Positions 6,546-12,594 of a stretch of 12,594 bases of DNA are shown piece by piece (the first letter of the stretch is position 1; each line of letters opens with the position of its first letter). Below the pieces are notes generated by a model. It ran no database searches. It was not told the DNA's origin and saw only the letters and a list, made by a program, of their open reading frames with translations. The position numbers were made by a program, and so were the translations under genes. The stretch lies in the NCBI GenBank assembly GCA_023250775.1, contig JAHFAA010000065.1, forward strand, positions 1 through 12,594, given 5' to 3'. This DNA is from Bdellovibrionales bacterium (GTDB taxonomy: Bacteria > Bdellovibrionota > Bacteriovoracia > Bacteriovoracales > Bacteriovoracaceae).

Positions 6546-7038
6546 TACTTTGTTTTTCGTAAAAACTAAAAAGCATGGGACTTGAGGTCCAGGCCCCTTT
6601 TTTAATTTCGTAGCATTGTAATTCAGCGGTACATGCGAAAGTGTAGCGACGTTGATTTTCATAAATAGTGCCAAATTCGAAAGTTTGATTAACAAAAGCA
6701 TTTTCTTCTTTGCATTTTTTTAGAAGGGCCGTTTTGTGTTCGTCGTAACTATAACCACTTTGTTCTATAAATTTTCTGGTACAACCATTTTTGGTAATTT
6801 CAGCTTTTTCTTTGGCAATGGTTGAGTTGTCGGCAGGAGCGGCCGCGGCCAAGGTGAAACTTTTCTCCTTGTTCGCCTGAGGACAAGGATCAAGCAGCTT
6901 GGTGTACTCCTTGATAATGACATTAGGGTCAAGGCCACCATTTTCCTCATCACTGGCGTAACACAGCTCAATCGCCAAAAAACCAAAAGTGGTGAAACAC
7001 AAAAGGATGGACCAAATCGGTACCGATGTATTTTTCAT
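6526..7038 (-). CDS. Small exported protein of unknown function, 170 aa
   Basis: AAGGGGGGTT lies directly before the ATG as a ribosome-binding site. An N-terminal hydrophobic segment (WSILLCFTTFGFLAIELCYA) acts as a signal peptide with likely cleavage after CYA or CYAS. The mature part begins acidic (DEENGG) and contains an Ala-rich stretch (LAAAAPAD). It has five cysteines (DPCPQ, NGCTR, KKCKE, FACTAELQC), an odd number that leaves one unpaired unless a signal-region Cys is kept. No domain is recognised. The gene is divergent from the exonuclease and convergent to the methyltransferase module. Confidence 0.8.
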   Translation of the reverse strand: MKNTSVPIWSILLCFTTFGFLAIELCYASDEENGGLDPNVIIKEYTKLLDPCPQANKEKSFTLAAAAPADNSTIAKEKAEITKNGCTRKFIEQSGYSYDEHKTALLKKCKEENAFVNQTFEFGTIYENQRRYTFACTAELQCYEIKKGAWTSSPMLFSFYEKQSIKGPLK

Positions 7039-7271
7039 AACCCCCCTTTACATAACAAATTGTACAGCGCGTCGATGCTGGGCTAAACTGATAATAAATG
7101 GCAGGAAGCTGCTGTAACTCGCTGAATTTACTTAGTGAGTAGGGCTTTGTAATCGCCCAAGGCCAACACCTGCATTGTATGACAGCACGGCCTTTTTTTA
7201 AAAAGAGTTTGAGTGTGCTCCTCGCGCGTTGTAGATTTATTTTCCTCCCAAGGATTGAAAGAAGTTCAAAG

Positions 7272-7901
7272 ATGCTCGATAAACCAATTGTCATGTTCGA
7301 CTTTGAAACCACCGGCCTGAGTCCGGCCCACGGTGATCGAGTCACTGAAGTGGCGGCGTTGCGAATTGTCGGAAGTACGGTGGTGGAGCGCTTTGTTTCT
7401 TTAATCAATTGCCGGGTGCGGATTCCTGCTTTTATCACCGCCTTGACGGGCATTACCCAGGCCATGGTCGATGGCGCTCCTCCTGTGAGAGAAGTCATTC
7501 CTGAACTGGTACGTTTTATCGGCACCGACCTGCTGGCGGCCCACAATGCCAGCTTCGATGAAAGATTTCTTCTGGCGGAATGCGCGAGACTGGGGATGAA
7601 GACTCGGCATGACGGTCCGATTTGCTCGGTTAAATTATCCCGTCGCGTGTTTCCCGGATTAGCGACCTATTCCTTGGGCCCTTTGGCCGCCTCGTTAAAC
7701 ATCAAATTCAAAGGAACCGCCCATAGGGCCGAGGCCGATGCCGAAGTCGCCTCGGCACTGCTGTTACACATCACCACTCATCTGCGCGATCGCCACGGCC
7801 TTTCTTGTATTGATCCGATCTTGCTGAAGGAGATCACCAAACTCAGCGCCCGGAAAGTCCCGGAGTTTTTGGAGAAGCAAGGTGCTGACCGGCGCGTGTG
7901 A
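7272..7901 (+). CDS. DEDDh-family 3'-5' exonuclease (DnaQ/RNase T-like), 209 aa
   Basis: All three exonuclease motifs are intact. ExoI is MFDFETTGLSP (D10, E12), ExoII is AAHNASFDERFL (D96), and ExoIII epsilon is HRAEADAEV (H151, D156). This is the two-metal-ion active site of DnaQ-type nucleases. The size fits a stand-alone proofreading-like or repair nuclease; no polymerase domain is fused. The ATG at 7272 begins the conserved fold at once (MLDKPIVMFDFE), with AAAGAAG upstream as a modest ribosome-binding site. A frame extension to 7179 adds a poor, unconserved N-terminus and was rejected. Whether it is a replicative epsilon paralogue or a general exonuclease cannot be told. Its codons look more GC-rich than the flanking exported-protein genes, suggesting a different history. 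Confidence 0.92.
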   Translation: MLDKPIVMFDFETTGLSPAHGDRVTEVAALRIVGSTVVERFVSLINCRVRIPAFITALTGITQAMVDGAPPVREVIPELVRFIGTDLLAAHNASFDERFLLAECARLGMKTRHDGPICSVKLSRRVFPGLATYSLGPLAASLNIKFKGTAHRAEADAEVASALLLHITTHLRDRHGLSCIDPILLKEITKLSARKVPEFLEKQGADRRV

Positions 7902-7946
7902 TTCTTGGTCGTCCACTAAGCAAGCTTCGACGGGAGCAGAAAAAAC

Positions 7947-8288
7947 TTAACGGAGTTGGTAGTAGGTCACAACGGCCAGCACGGAGACCACGAATAATAT
8001 GTAGATAATTATCTCCTTGGTCGAAAGCTTTTTTTTGTATATGTCATCAGACTCTTTTTTTGCCTGGGCCTGGGTCTTGCGCTTGCCGAAAAAAAGCGAA
8101 AGTAAAGTGTTAAGTCCCTCAAGTAGGTGACCGCCGCTAAAGAGATCTACGACCAGCACAGCTACAGGCACTGCCACATACTTTAGAATGGGATATTGCA
8201 TGAACAACGATTGGGGCTGGGCCTCAGCGTAGGCGGGTGAGATGGAGAGTAGTACGGCGGCAAAAGAACGATAGATTGCAAGTCTCAT
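7947..8288 (-). CDS. Small membrane protein of unknown function, 113 aa
   Basis: A signal-like N-terminus (cleavage possible near AYAEA, residues 19-23) is followed by a hydrophobic segment (about 35-50, with VAVPVAVLVVDLF) and a Gly-rich turn. A basic stretch follows (GKRKTQAQAKK, and KKK about residues 85-87), then a second transmembrane segment (about 93-110). The protein ends in the short tail YYQLR. The basic loop suggests a cytoplasmic linker between two membrane helices. The ribosome-binding site is weak (AAGG some 14 bases upstream). It is convergent to the exonuclease with 45 bp between stop codons. It has no recognised domain; the conserved-looking topology is the only clue. Confidence 0.65.
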   Translation of the reverse strand: MRLAIYRSFAAVLLSISPAYAEAQPQSLFMQYPILKYVAVPVAVLVVDLFSGGHLLEGLNTLLSLFFGKRKTQAQAKKESDDIYKKKLSTKEIIIYILFVVSVLAVVTYYQLR

Positions 8289-8310
8289 GGATTAATCAGG
8301 CCTTGTTTAA

Positions 8311-8325
8311 ATTACAACTTGTAAT
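8311..8325. repeat. Short perfect palindrome upstream of the small membrane protein gene
   Basis: ATTACAA-C-TTGTAAT is a 7-bp inverted repeat with a single central base, 22 bp upstream of the ATG at 8288. It could be a regulator site for that gene; a one-base spacer is too tight for a good terminator hairpin. This call rests on symmetry only. Confidence 0.25.
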
Positions 8326-8330
8326 ATTAA

Positions 8331-8382
8331 AATATTAAGAACGTTTGATTTTCCCACATAACATTCCGAGATTTTTAGCTGC
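8331..8382 (+). repeat. Dispersed repeat, left-end copy G
   Basis: These 52 bases match copy D (AATATTAAGAACGTTTGATT onward) with a few mismatches in the ACATAAAATCCC segment, and end at TTTTTAGCTGC. The minus-strand frame still reads ECYVGKSNVLNI, against GFYVGKSNVLNI in D. Confidence 0.8.
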
Positions 8383-8406
8383 TTCGTTATCAAAAATGAA
8401 CTGAAT

Positions 8407-9321
8407 TCAAGGAGAAAATTGATTGCTTCCTTGATTCCAATCTTTTGAACAATCCCAACCTGCTGTTGGCCGTGAAGCGGACTGGCAATATTTATCAAAT
8501 GATCGTACGATTGCTTCTTCCACCAGGCAGTTCGGGCGTGATGGCGTGTAAGTACAAATCTCCAGGTTGAGTGCAGCCGTTTCAACATCGTAAACTTTTT
8601 GTTGAAAACTGTTGAGGGCGGTATGCGAACCAGAAGAATTGTAAAGATCAAGATAGTTAAAAGCACAATTTTGTGTCGCCTGCGCAATTTGTCTGCGACT
8701 CTCAGGTGTAATGAGATCACTCGGGTCGACAGTCATCCCAATATAAACTTGTTGAGAGGGAGGAAGTAGCAAGCAAAGTCCACTATCGGTATAGCAGCTT
8801 GGGTGGCCATCAAAAGCTTTATTATAATATCGCAAGCATTTGTCATTGGGCGATTCCTTAAGTGGAATATTGCCGATGAAATCTGTACACTGATATTCTT
8901 TATCAAGTGAACGTTGCAAGCAGATCATAGTACAACGGGTCCACAATTTAGTTCCCTCGCCATAACCGGAAATTTCAGGATGATCATGACTGTCTTTGAA
9001 TTTGGCACAATACTTTCCACCATAGTTTTTAAAATAATTCGGTTTTCTAGGCGGCGAGCAATCGACTAGTTTACCAATACACTGTTCATAGTAGTCACAG
9101 GAAAAAATGAAATTGCAGTAACTCGAGGCCAGGAGACCGTTGGGTGAAAATGACGAATTTGCGCCGCTTTCTGTGGAACAAGTAACTTTTATGTCTGGGG
9201 TGAGTCTCCCGGCGGTGGATAGTTGTTTGCATACATCTTCTATGCCAGTCGCAGAATTTTGCCCATGAGCATTTGCCCAAAAAAGTCCAAGGATCAGAAT
9301 TAAGAGTGCCATCAGTTTCAT
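8407..9321 (-). CDS. Cysteine-rich secreted protein, 304 aa
   Basis: A signal peptide (MKLMALLILILGLFWANAHG, cleavage near AHG or GQN) leads to a mature chain with 18 cysteines, an even number. Clusters include SCDYYEQCIGKLVDC and SCYTDSGLC, so a compact, heavily disulfide-bonded exported protein is likely, possibly surface-located or a secreted effector. Aromatic and Ser/Asn-rich stretches lie between the cysteines. No named domain is recognised. Its ATG overlaps the stop of the Sel1-repeat gene (ATGA), so the two are translationally coupled. The stop lies 25 bp from repeat G. No Dsb or other oxidoreductase genes are in the window. Confidence 0.83.
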   Translation of the reverse strand: MKLMALLILILGLFWANAHGQNSATGIEDVCKQLSTAGRLTPDIKVTCSTESGANSSFSPNGLLASSYCNFIFSCDYYEQCIGKLVDCSPPRKPNYFKNYGGKYCAKFKDSHDHPEISGYGEGTKLWTRCTMICLQRSLDKEYQCTDFIGNIPLKESPNDKCLRYYNKAFDGHPSCYTDSGLCLLLPPSQQVYIGMTVDPSDLITPESRRQIAQATQNCAFNYLDLYNSSGSHTALNSFQQKVYDVETAALNLEICTYTPSRPNCLVEEAIVRSFDKYCQSASRPTAGWDCSKDWNQGSNQFSP

Positions 9322-9851
9322 AATTGTCCTGTTTTCTTTTTTGTGGCATGGGGATATTGCAACTTGAGCCGTGCGAGTTCCACGCGTTTTAGTCCCAGCT
9401 TTCCTCTGATGTCGCCACCGGAAACAGCTTTTAAATAAAGTTTTTCAGCTGTGTTTAAATCAAGCTTCGTACCGTTTCCTGTTTCATAGAGCCAACCCAA
9501 ATCATGATAGGCGGCGATAACATTATGATCAGAGGCCTTCGTAAGTAAGCTCAAGGCCATGGCATAATTTATCTTGTTATCAACCCGCCCAATCATGTAC
9601 CAGTAACCCATTAAATATTGTGCTTTTGGATAATTGCTTTGCGAGAGAGAAGTTATGCTTTTCATGCCTAACTCTGGGTTACGACATTCACTCAGATTAG
9701 ATTCGAGTTGGCATCGGGCGGTTTCAAATTCAAGGTCCTGGCCTTTGGAGGTTTGTTGCGCCTTTGTTATGCACAAGCACTCTGCAAAAAGAATGCTCTG
9801 GCCTAGAACGCCTATAACAAAGATAAAGAGGATAAGGAATTTTATAAACAT
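9318..9851 (-). CDS. Secreted Sel1-like (TPR-type) repeat protein, 177 aa
   Basis: The signal peptide covers residues 1-23 (ILFA-ECLC). Four cysteines follow in the first 56 residues (ECLC, ARCQ, SECRN). Two Sel1-like repeats are visible: about 75-108 (AQYLMGYWYMIG, then YAMALSLLTKAS) and about 109-145 (AAYHDLGWLYETGNGT, then AEKLYLKA). Both have the typical Gly/Tyr pattern and tandem alpha-helical pairs. Sel1 repeats mediate protein-protein contacts, often in exported or envelope proteins. With the overlapping cysteine-rich gene downstream, a scaffold-partner relation is plausible but inferred. The upstream region contains repeat H, whose left end supplies the GTGGGG that could serve as ribosome-binding site. 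Confidence 0.85.
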   Translation of the reverse strand: MFIKFLILFIFVIGVLGQSILFAECLCITKAQQTSKGQDLEFETARCQLESNLSECRNPELGMKSITSLSQSNYPKAQYLMGYWYMIGRVDNKINYAMALSLLTKASDHNVIAAYHDLGWLYETGNGTKLDLNTAEKLYLKAVSGGDIRGKLGLKRVELARLKLQYPHATKKKTGQL

Positions 9852-9860
9852 TTTACCCCA

Positions 9861-9955
9861 CTATTAAGTATAGTCTGCGACCCCCGTTCATCAATAATAC
9901 CGTATAATAGAAGTTGTGGGGGAGATAATTTTGCTCAATCCGTTCTTACCTTTGC
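9861..9955 (+). repeat. Dispersed repeat, rearranged copy H
   Basis: TAGTCTGCGACCCCCGTTCA to AATAAT matches A and B exactly. The next 14 bases of the family are missing. The right end (GGGGGAGATAATTTTGCTCAATCCG through TTACCTTTGC) is a diverged version of B's. The first about 50 bases are missing apart from a possible ATTAAG. The start-like ATG is lost here (GATAATTTTG). The minus-strand frame LLMNGGRRL survives. Confidence 0.8.
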
Positions 9956-9987
9956 CAGGGCGGGTATTAGGCGATATTAATTTCAAA

Positions 9988-11496
9988 TTATTTGAGTAGA
10001 TTTTCACTTTCAATTTTAATGAATCCCTTGAGAGAGCCAACATAGGCCGCTTGATCCGGCCCGATGGAGATGGCCCCCCAGTTATTATTGAACTTATTGC
10101 CACGACCAGTGTTAATTTGTGTGATAATTTTTCCCGTTTCAAAATCAAGGCCCGTCAATGACCAGTTTTCCTCGGAAGGAGAGGCGTTCCTGTCCTTTGT
10201 GTAAAAATAAAGGACTCCATTTCCCTGTGATAATTTGGCCACACAGGTGGGGGCAATAATGTTCGACTCCCAGACCTGATGACAGCTATCACTACTCTCG
10301 TCAATATCGATTCGGGCAACACCACCAGTGGATTGATTGTGGGCGAAGGGGCCCTTGTAGCCAAAATTGTTTTCGACGATGAGAGAATTGTTGAAAACCA
10401 CAAATGAGTTTTCAGTAGCACTTTCCCCATCTTTAAAAACGGGAAGGGCGCATTTTAGCCGCCTCTGGCCCGGCGCGAGTGCCCCTCGCCGATACACGAG
10501 AACGTTCATCCTGGGAGAGGCGTTATCGCTAATCGCAACATATTTATCTCCCATCAGTGAGGGCGATGTCCCAGATCCCTGATTAACCTGGCCTAATTTT
10601 CTTTCCGTGCCACGATTATACCCTTCACGCCATAAGATATAAGGCCCACGATCAGGTTTGTAATTAAAATGGTATAGGGCATGGCTGGAGACAATAAACA
10701 CCCCATCTTTCCCTACGGCAAAGGAATTTTGTAGCTCCTCTTTGTCTGGAAGTTGATAAACCTTTATCTCCTCTGTCTGGCGGTTGACGACTCCTACTTT
10801 GCCATAGCGGCTGATAAACCAATAATTGCCGTTGAAATCAATGAGTACCGTGGTCACCTTGTCGCAACGATTGTCAGAAAAATTAGGGTTTTTAATTGTT
10901 GGGCAGTGTGTTTGGGGGACGGCATTTTTTAATTCAATTTTCTTTTCTAACTCAAAGGTGATTTTGTGATCCTTTTCCCTCTGGCCGATAATTAGAATTT
11001 CTCTCTCCGCCGTTGCAATTACAGCGCGGTTTTGATTATCAATGACAAAATATGCACCGCCGGAGGTATCTTCCATGAGCTTTTCAAATTGAAGTGTTGC
11101 GGTTGCGAGCAGAATATTGGGCCGCCCTGGGAGTCGATAAGACGCCTTAACCTCAAGTGTGCTTTTATCAATAAGGAGCAGTTCAGTTTTTACCATTCTC
11201 ACACAGACGGTCATAATATCGCCATTTCGATCAAATAAGATGCCGGCACATTCTCCAGCAAGTGCCCCGTAGTGAAATGATGAGACGATACCCCCGAATC
11301 CGATTGGCCCTGATGTCGGATGAACATCCGTTACATAGGAGTCAACGTGCATATTATTGTTTTGCGCGGCCATGAAAGGGTTGGTGGGATTTTGATAAAT
11401 AGAAACAAGTCCACCGAGGTCATTAAAGTAGCTCGCCTGGGCGAGCGTGCAAAAAAAGAGCGTGATAAATAATATCAGTGTTTTCGATGCCTTCAT
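9988..11496 (-). CDS. Large secreted propeller-like protein, 502 aa
   Basis: A signal peptide of 21 residues (MKASKTLILFITLFFCTLAQA) precedes a chain of repeated short beta segments. Each pairs an 'AYFVIDNQNRAVIAT', 'GNYWFISRYGKVGVVNRQT', 'KDGVFIVSSHALYHF' or 'QAAYVGSLKGFIKI' type strand set with a polar loop. This alternation is typical of beta-propeller folds (PQQ/YVTN/SMP-30-like), though no family signature is complete. Seven cysteines occur in the mature part. The protein is likely periplasmic or surface-exposed and may bind a ligand. No strong ribosome-binding site is seen (GAGATTTAAGC only). It is upstream of, and on the same strand as, the Sel1/cysteine-rich pair, with repeat H between, so it could share their transcript. 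Confidence 0.82.
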   Translation of the reverse strand: MKASKTLILFITLFFCTLAQASYFNDLGGLVSIYQNPTNPFMAAQNNNMHVDSYVTDVHPTSGPIGFGGIVSSFHYGALAGECAGILFDRNGDIMTVCVRMVKTELLLIDKSTLEVKASYRLPGRPNILLATATLQFEKLMEDTSGGAYFVIDNQNRAVIATAEREILIIGQREKDHKITFELEKKIELKNAVPQTHCPTIKNPNFSDNRCDKVTTVLIDFNGNYWFISRYGKVGVVNRQTEEIKVYQLPDKEELQNSFAVGKDGVFIVSSHALYHFNYKPDRGPYILWREGYNRGTERKLGQVNQGSGTSPSLMGDKYVAISDNASPRMNVLVYRRGALAPGQRRLKCALPVFKDGESATENSFVVFNNSLIVENNFGYKGPFAHNQSTGGVARIDIDESSDSCHQVWESNIIAPTCVAKLSQGNGVLYFYTKDRNASPSEENWSLTGLDFETGKIITQINTGRGNKFNNNWGAISIGPDQAAYVGSLKGFIKIESENLLK

Positions 11497-11600
11497 TGCT
11501 TAAATCTCGATGAGTGGATTAATGGAAGGATTATAAATGCTTTTGTAAGAGGCACTGACGAAAAATTTCAACTGAGTAGATTTTACAGGTCAAATTCAAA

Positions 11601-11611
11601 TAAGGAGGTGA
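11601..11611 (+). promoter_or_regulatory. Orphan perfect Shine-Dalgarno sequence
   Basis: TAAGGAGGTGA matches the anti-Shine-Dalgarno tail over its full length, but no ATG, GTG or TTG begins a meaningful frame at proper spacing. It abuts relic I. It is probably chance or a leftover of a lost gene. Confidence 0.3.
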
Positions 11612-11642
11612 GAGAGTTCGCACATAAAAATCTCGAGATTGC
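11609..11642 (+). repeat. Degenerate relic of the dispersed repeat (copy I)
   Basis: GAGAGAGTTCGCACATAAAA followed by ATCTCGAGATT resembles the family segment AGAGAGTGTAATCTTCCCAC followed by ATAAAATCCCGAGATT. It has gaps, so this is only a likely relic. It lies between divergent genes. Confidence 0.4.
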
Positions 11643-11759
11643 GGCATTTTATACTTGTCCTTGGCAACATTATAACCAGCTGAAATGAATGGAATAATGA
11701 TGATGCGGAAAAATATTTCACTAGAGATAAAAGCAAGTGAGAGATAGAATTTAGTTCTT

Positions 11760-12594
11760 ATGAAATATTCCCAAAATAACATCTTTATTGCATTCAATCT
11801 TCTCCTTGTCCTTTTCCTCCTTACGTCCTGCAATGGTGGAGGAAGCAAAGACGGTCAGAGTGTGGCCCCGCCTGTTCAAATATCGGCCCCCGTTCCTACG
11901 GCGACAGCAACATCCCTTCCGGCCTCCCCCCCCAATTTGAGTTACGCCTCATCAGCGGGCACGATTGGCACCATCGGGTCTTCCATGTCTGTCTCACCAT
12001 CGACCTTAAATGCCAATGGCGCCTCGATTACGTCCTGTGCAATTAAATTTGGAACGACAGCTTTACCTGCGACTCTGAGTGTGTCCGCGAACACCTGTCT
12101 CATTTCCGGAATACCAACCTCGGTCCTTTTGCCCACCCTATTTACCTTGGTGGCGACGAACTCGGCCGGCACCTCAGCAGATGCCACGGTTACTCTGCAG
12201 GTAAACCCAATCCCGGTTTATGCTGCCGGATATAGCATTTCAGATGCTAATATTTGGACGCCCGGTTATTGGATGAATGGAATATGGACAACTCTCCCGC
12301 CACTCGATACGACAAAATTCAGCAGTGTTAACGCCATCGCGGTCTCTGGCACCCATCTCTATGCCGCCGGATACAGCACTTCGAGTTCATCCGTGCAGGT
12401 TCCTGGTTATTGGCGCGATGGGATTTGGACTACTTTGGATGCCATCGACACGACAAAAGATAGTTCTGTTTCTTCAATGGTTATTGATCACACATATATT
12501 TACATTGCGGGATCAAGCAAAAATAGTTCCAATGTCTCCGTGCCTGGTTATTGGAAAGATGGAATCTGGACTGCTCTGACTCCAATCGCCCCGG
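11760..12594 (+). CDS. Lipoprotein with Ig-like and Trp/Gly repeat domains (runs off the window)
   Basis: The frame begins MKYSQNNIFIAFNLLLVLFL and reaches a lipobox LTSC (C24), then a Gly/Ser linker, so this is a lipid-anchored envelope protein. Residues about 56-157 form an Ig-like domain, resembling putative He_PIG-type folds (SYASSAGTIGTIGSSM, LISGIP, ATNSAGTSADATVTLQV). From about residue 160 come tandem repeats. GYWxxGIWT(T/A)L begins at 12264, 12405 and 12546, exactly 141 bp apart (47 residues per unit), with DTTK and YAAGYS segments between. Such repeats resemble beta-propeller blades, so a longer propeller downstream is likely. At least 278 codons are open to the end of the window. 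The ribosome-binding site is weak. Neighbour: the minus-strand propeller-like gene, divergent across 263 bp. Confidence 0.88.
   Translation, partial: MKYSQNNIFIAFNLLLVLFLLTSCNGGGSKDGQSVAPPVQISAPVPTATATSLPASPPNLSYASSAGTIGTIGSSMSVSPSTLNANGASITSCAIKFGTTALPATLSVSANTCLISGIPTSVLLPTLFTLVATNSAGTSADATVTLQVNPIPVYAAGYSISDANIWTPGYWMNGIWTTLPPLDTTKFSSVNAIAVSGTHLYAAGYSTSSSSVQVPGYWRDGIWTTLDAIDTTKDSSVSSMVIDHTYIYIAGSSKNSSNVSVPGYWKDGIWTALTPIAP

Noticed and set aside
7179..7271. Longer N-terminus for the exonuclease
   Set aside because: The extra 31 residues are basic, unlike the family, and the conserved fold begins at the ATG at 7272.
6968..7546. 192-codon minus-strand frame across the divergent intergenic region
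   Set aside because: It overlaps the intact exonuclease motifs on the plus strand and has low-complexity Ser/Thr/Arg composition typical of antisense frames.
8..9955. Repeats as integron attC sites
   Set aside because: No canonical RYYYAAC/GTTRRRY core pair found by eye, no intI gene, and genes lie in both orientations between the repeats. Only the layout is similar.
8..9955. Repeats as a CRISPR array
   Set aside because: Copies are about 145 bp, spaced by hundreds to thousands of bases and separated by genes. There are no short regular spacers and no cas genes.
11942..12187. Minus-strand open frame within the lipoprotein gene
   Set aside because: It is a shadow of a GC-rich, Ala/Thr/Ser-biased coding region. 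The plus-strand frame has a lipobox and periodic repeats.

Overview
The window looks like an accessory stretch of a Gram-negative bacterial chromosome. Almost every gene starts with a signal peptide. There is an outer-membrane barrel ending in a C-terminal Phe, a lipoprotein with a clear lipobox, several cysteine-rich exported proteins and a chemotaxis-type CheW protein. The style (many small exported proteins of unknown function, CheW with a zinc domain, lipoprotein with Trp/Gly propeller-type repeats) recalls Bdellovibrionota or neighbouring former deltaproteobacteria. This is a judgement from style; there is no rRNA or other marker gene here.

Layout, left to right: full repeat copy A (8-152), then two overlapping exported-protein genes (418-1455, 1452-1871). 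Full copy B touches the second stop codon. Next come a small secreted helical protein and an outer-membrane barrel in a 1-nt overlapping pair (2136-2666, 2666-3511). Partial copy C is followed by a secreted protein on the minus strand (3628-4212), then copy D, which carries the best-preserved coding remnant of the repeat family. A CheW protein with an inserted CZB zinc domain (4608-5459) is followed by copy E, a SAM-dependent methyltransferase (5629-6378) and partial copy F. Then come a small exported protein (minus, 6526-7038), a DEDDh exonuclease (7272-7901), a small membrane protein (minus, 7947-8288) and partial copy G. Two overlapping minus-strand genes follow: a cysteine-rich secreted protein and a Sel1-repeat protein (8407-9321, 9318-9851). 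After copy H comes a large secreted propeller-like protein (minus, 9988-11496). After a faint relic I, a lipoprotein (11760 onward) runs off the right edge.

The unifying feature is the repeat family. At least eight recognisable copies, plus one faint relic, all lie in the same orientation and only between genes, separating modules of one to three genes. On the minus strand the left half of the repeat encodes a conserved peptide (core LLMNGGRRLAQLKISGFYVG in copy D). The family therefore seems to descend from the 3' end of an unidentified gene. Two copies flank the methyltransferase gene as near-identical 42-bp direct repeats, and the right one supplies its stop codon. This resembles a cassette array, but no integrase is present and no canonical integron attC core was found.

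Little can be said about how the genes work together. Most look like independent modules of exported proteins. The supported functional pairs are 418/1452, 2136/2666 and 9318/8407, each with overlapping reading frames. The CheW-CZB protein and the exonuclease are the only genes with confident intracellular functions; the methyltransferase is confident only at fold level.
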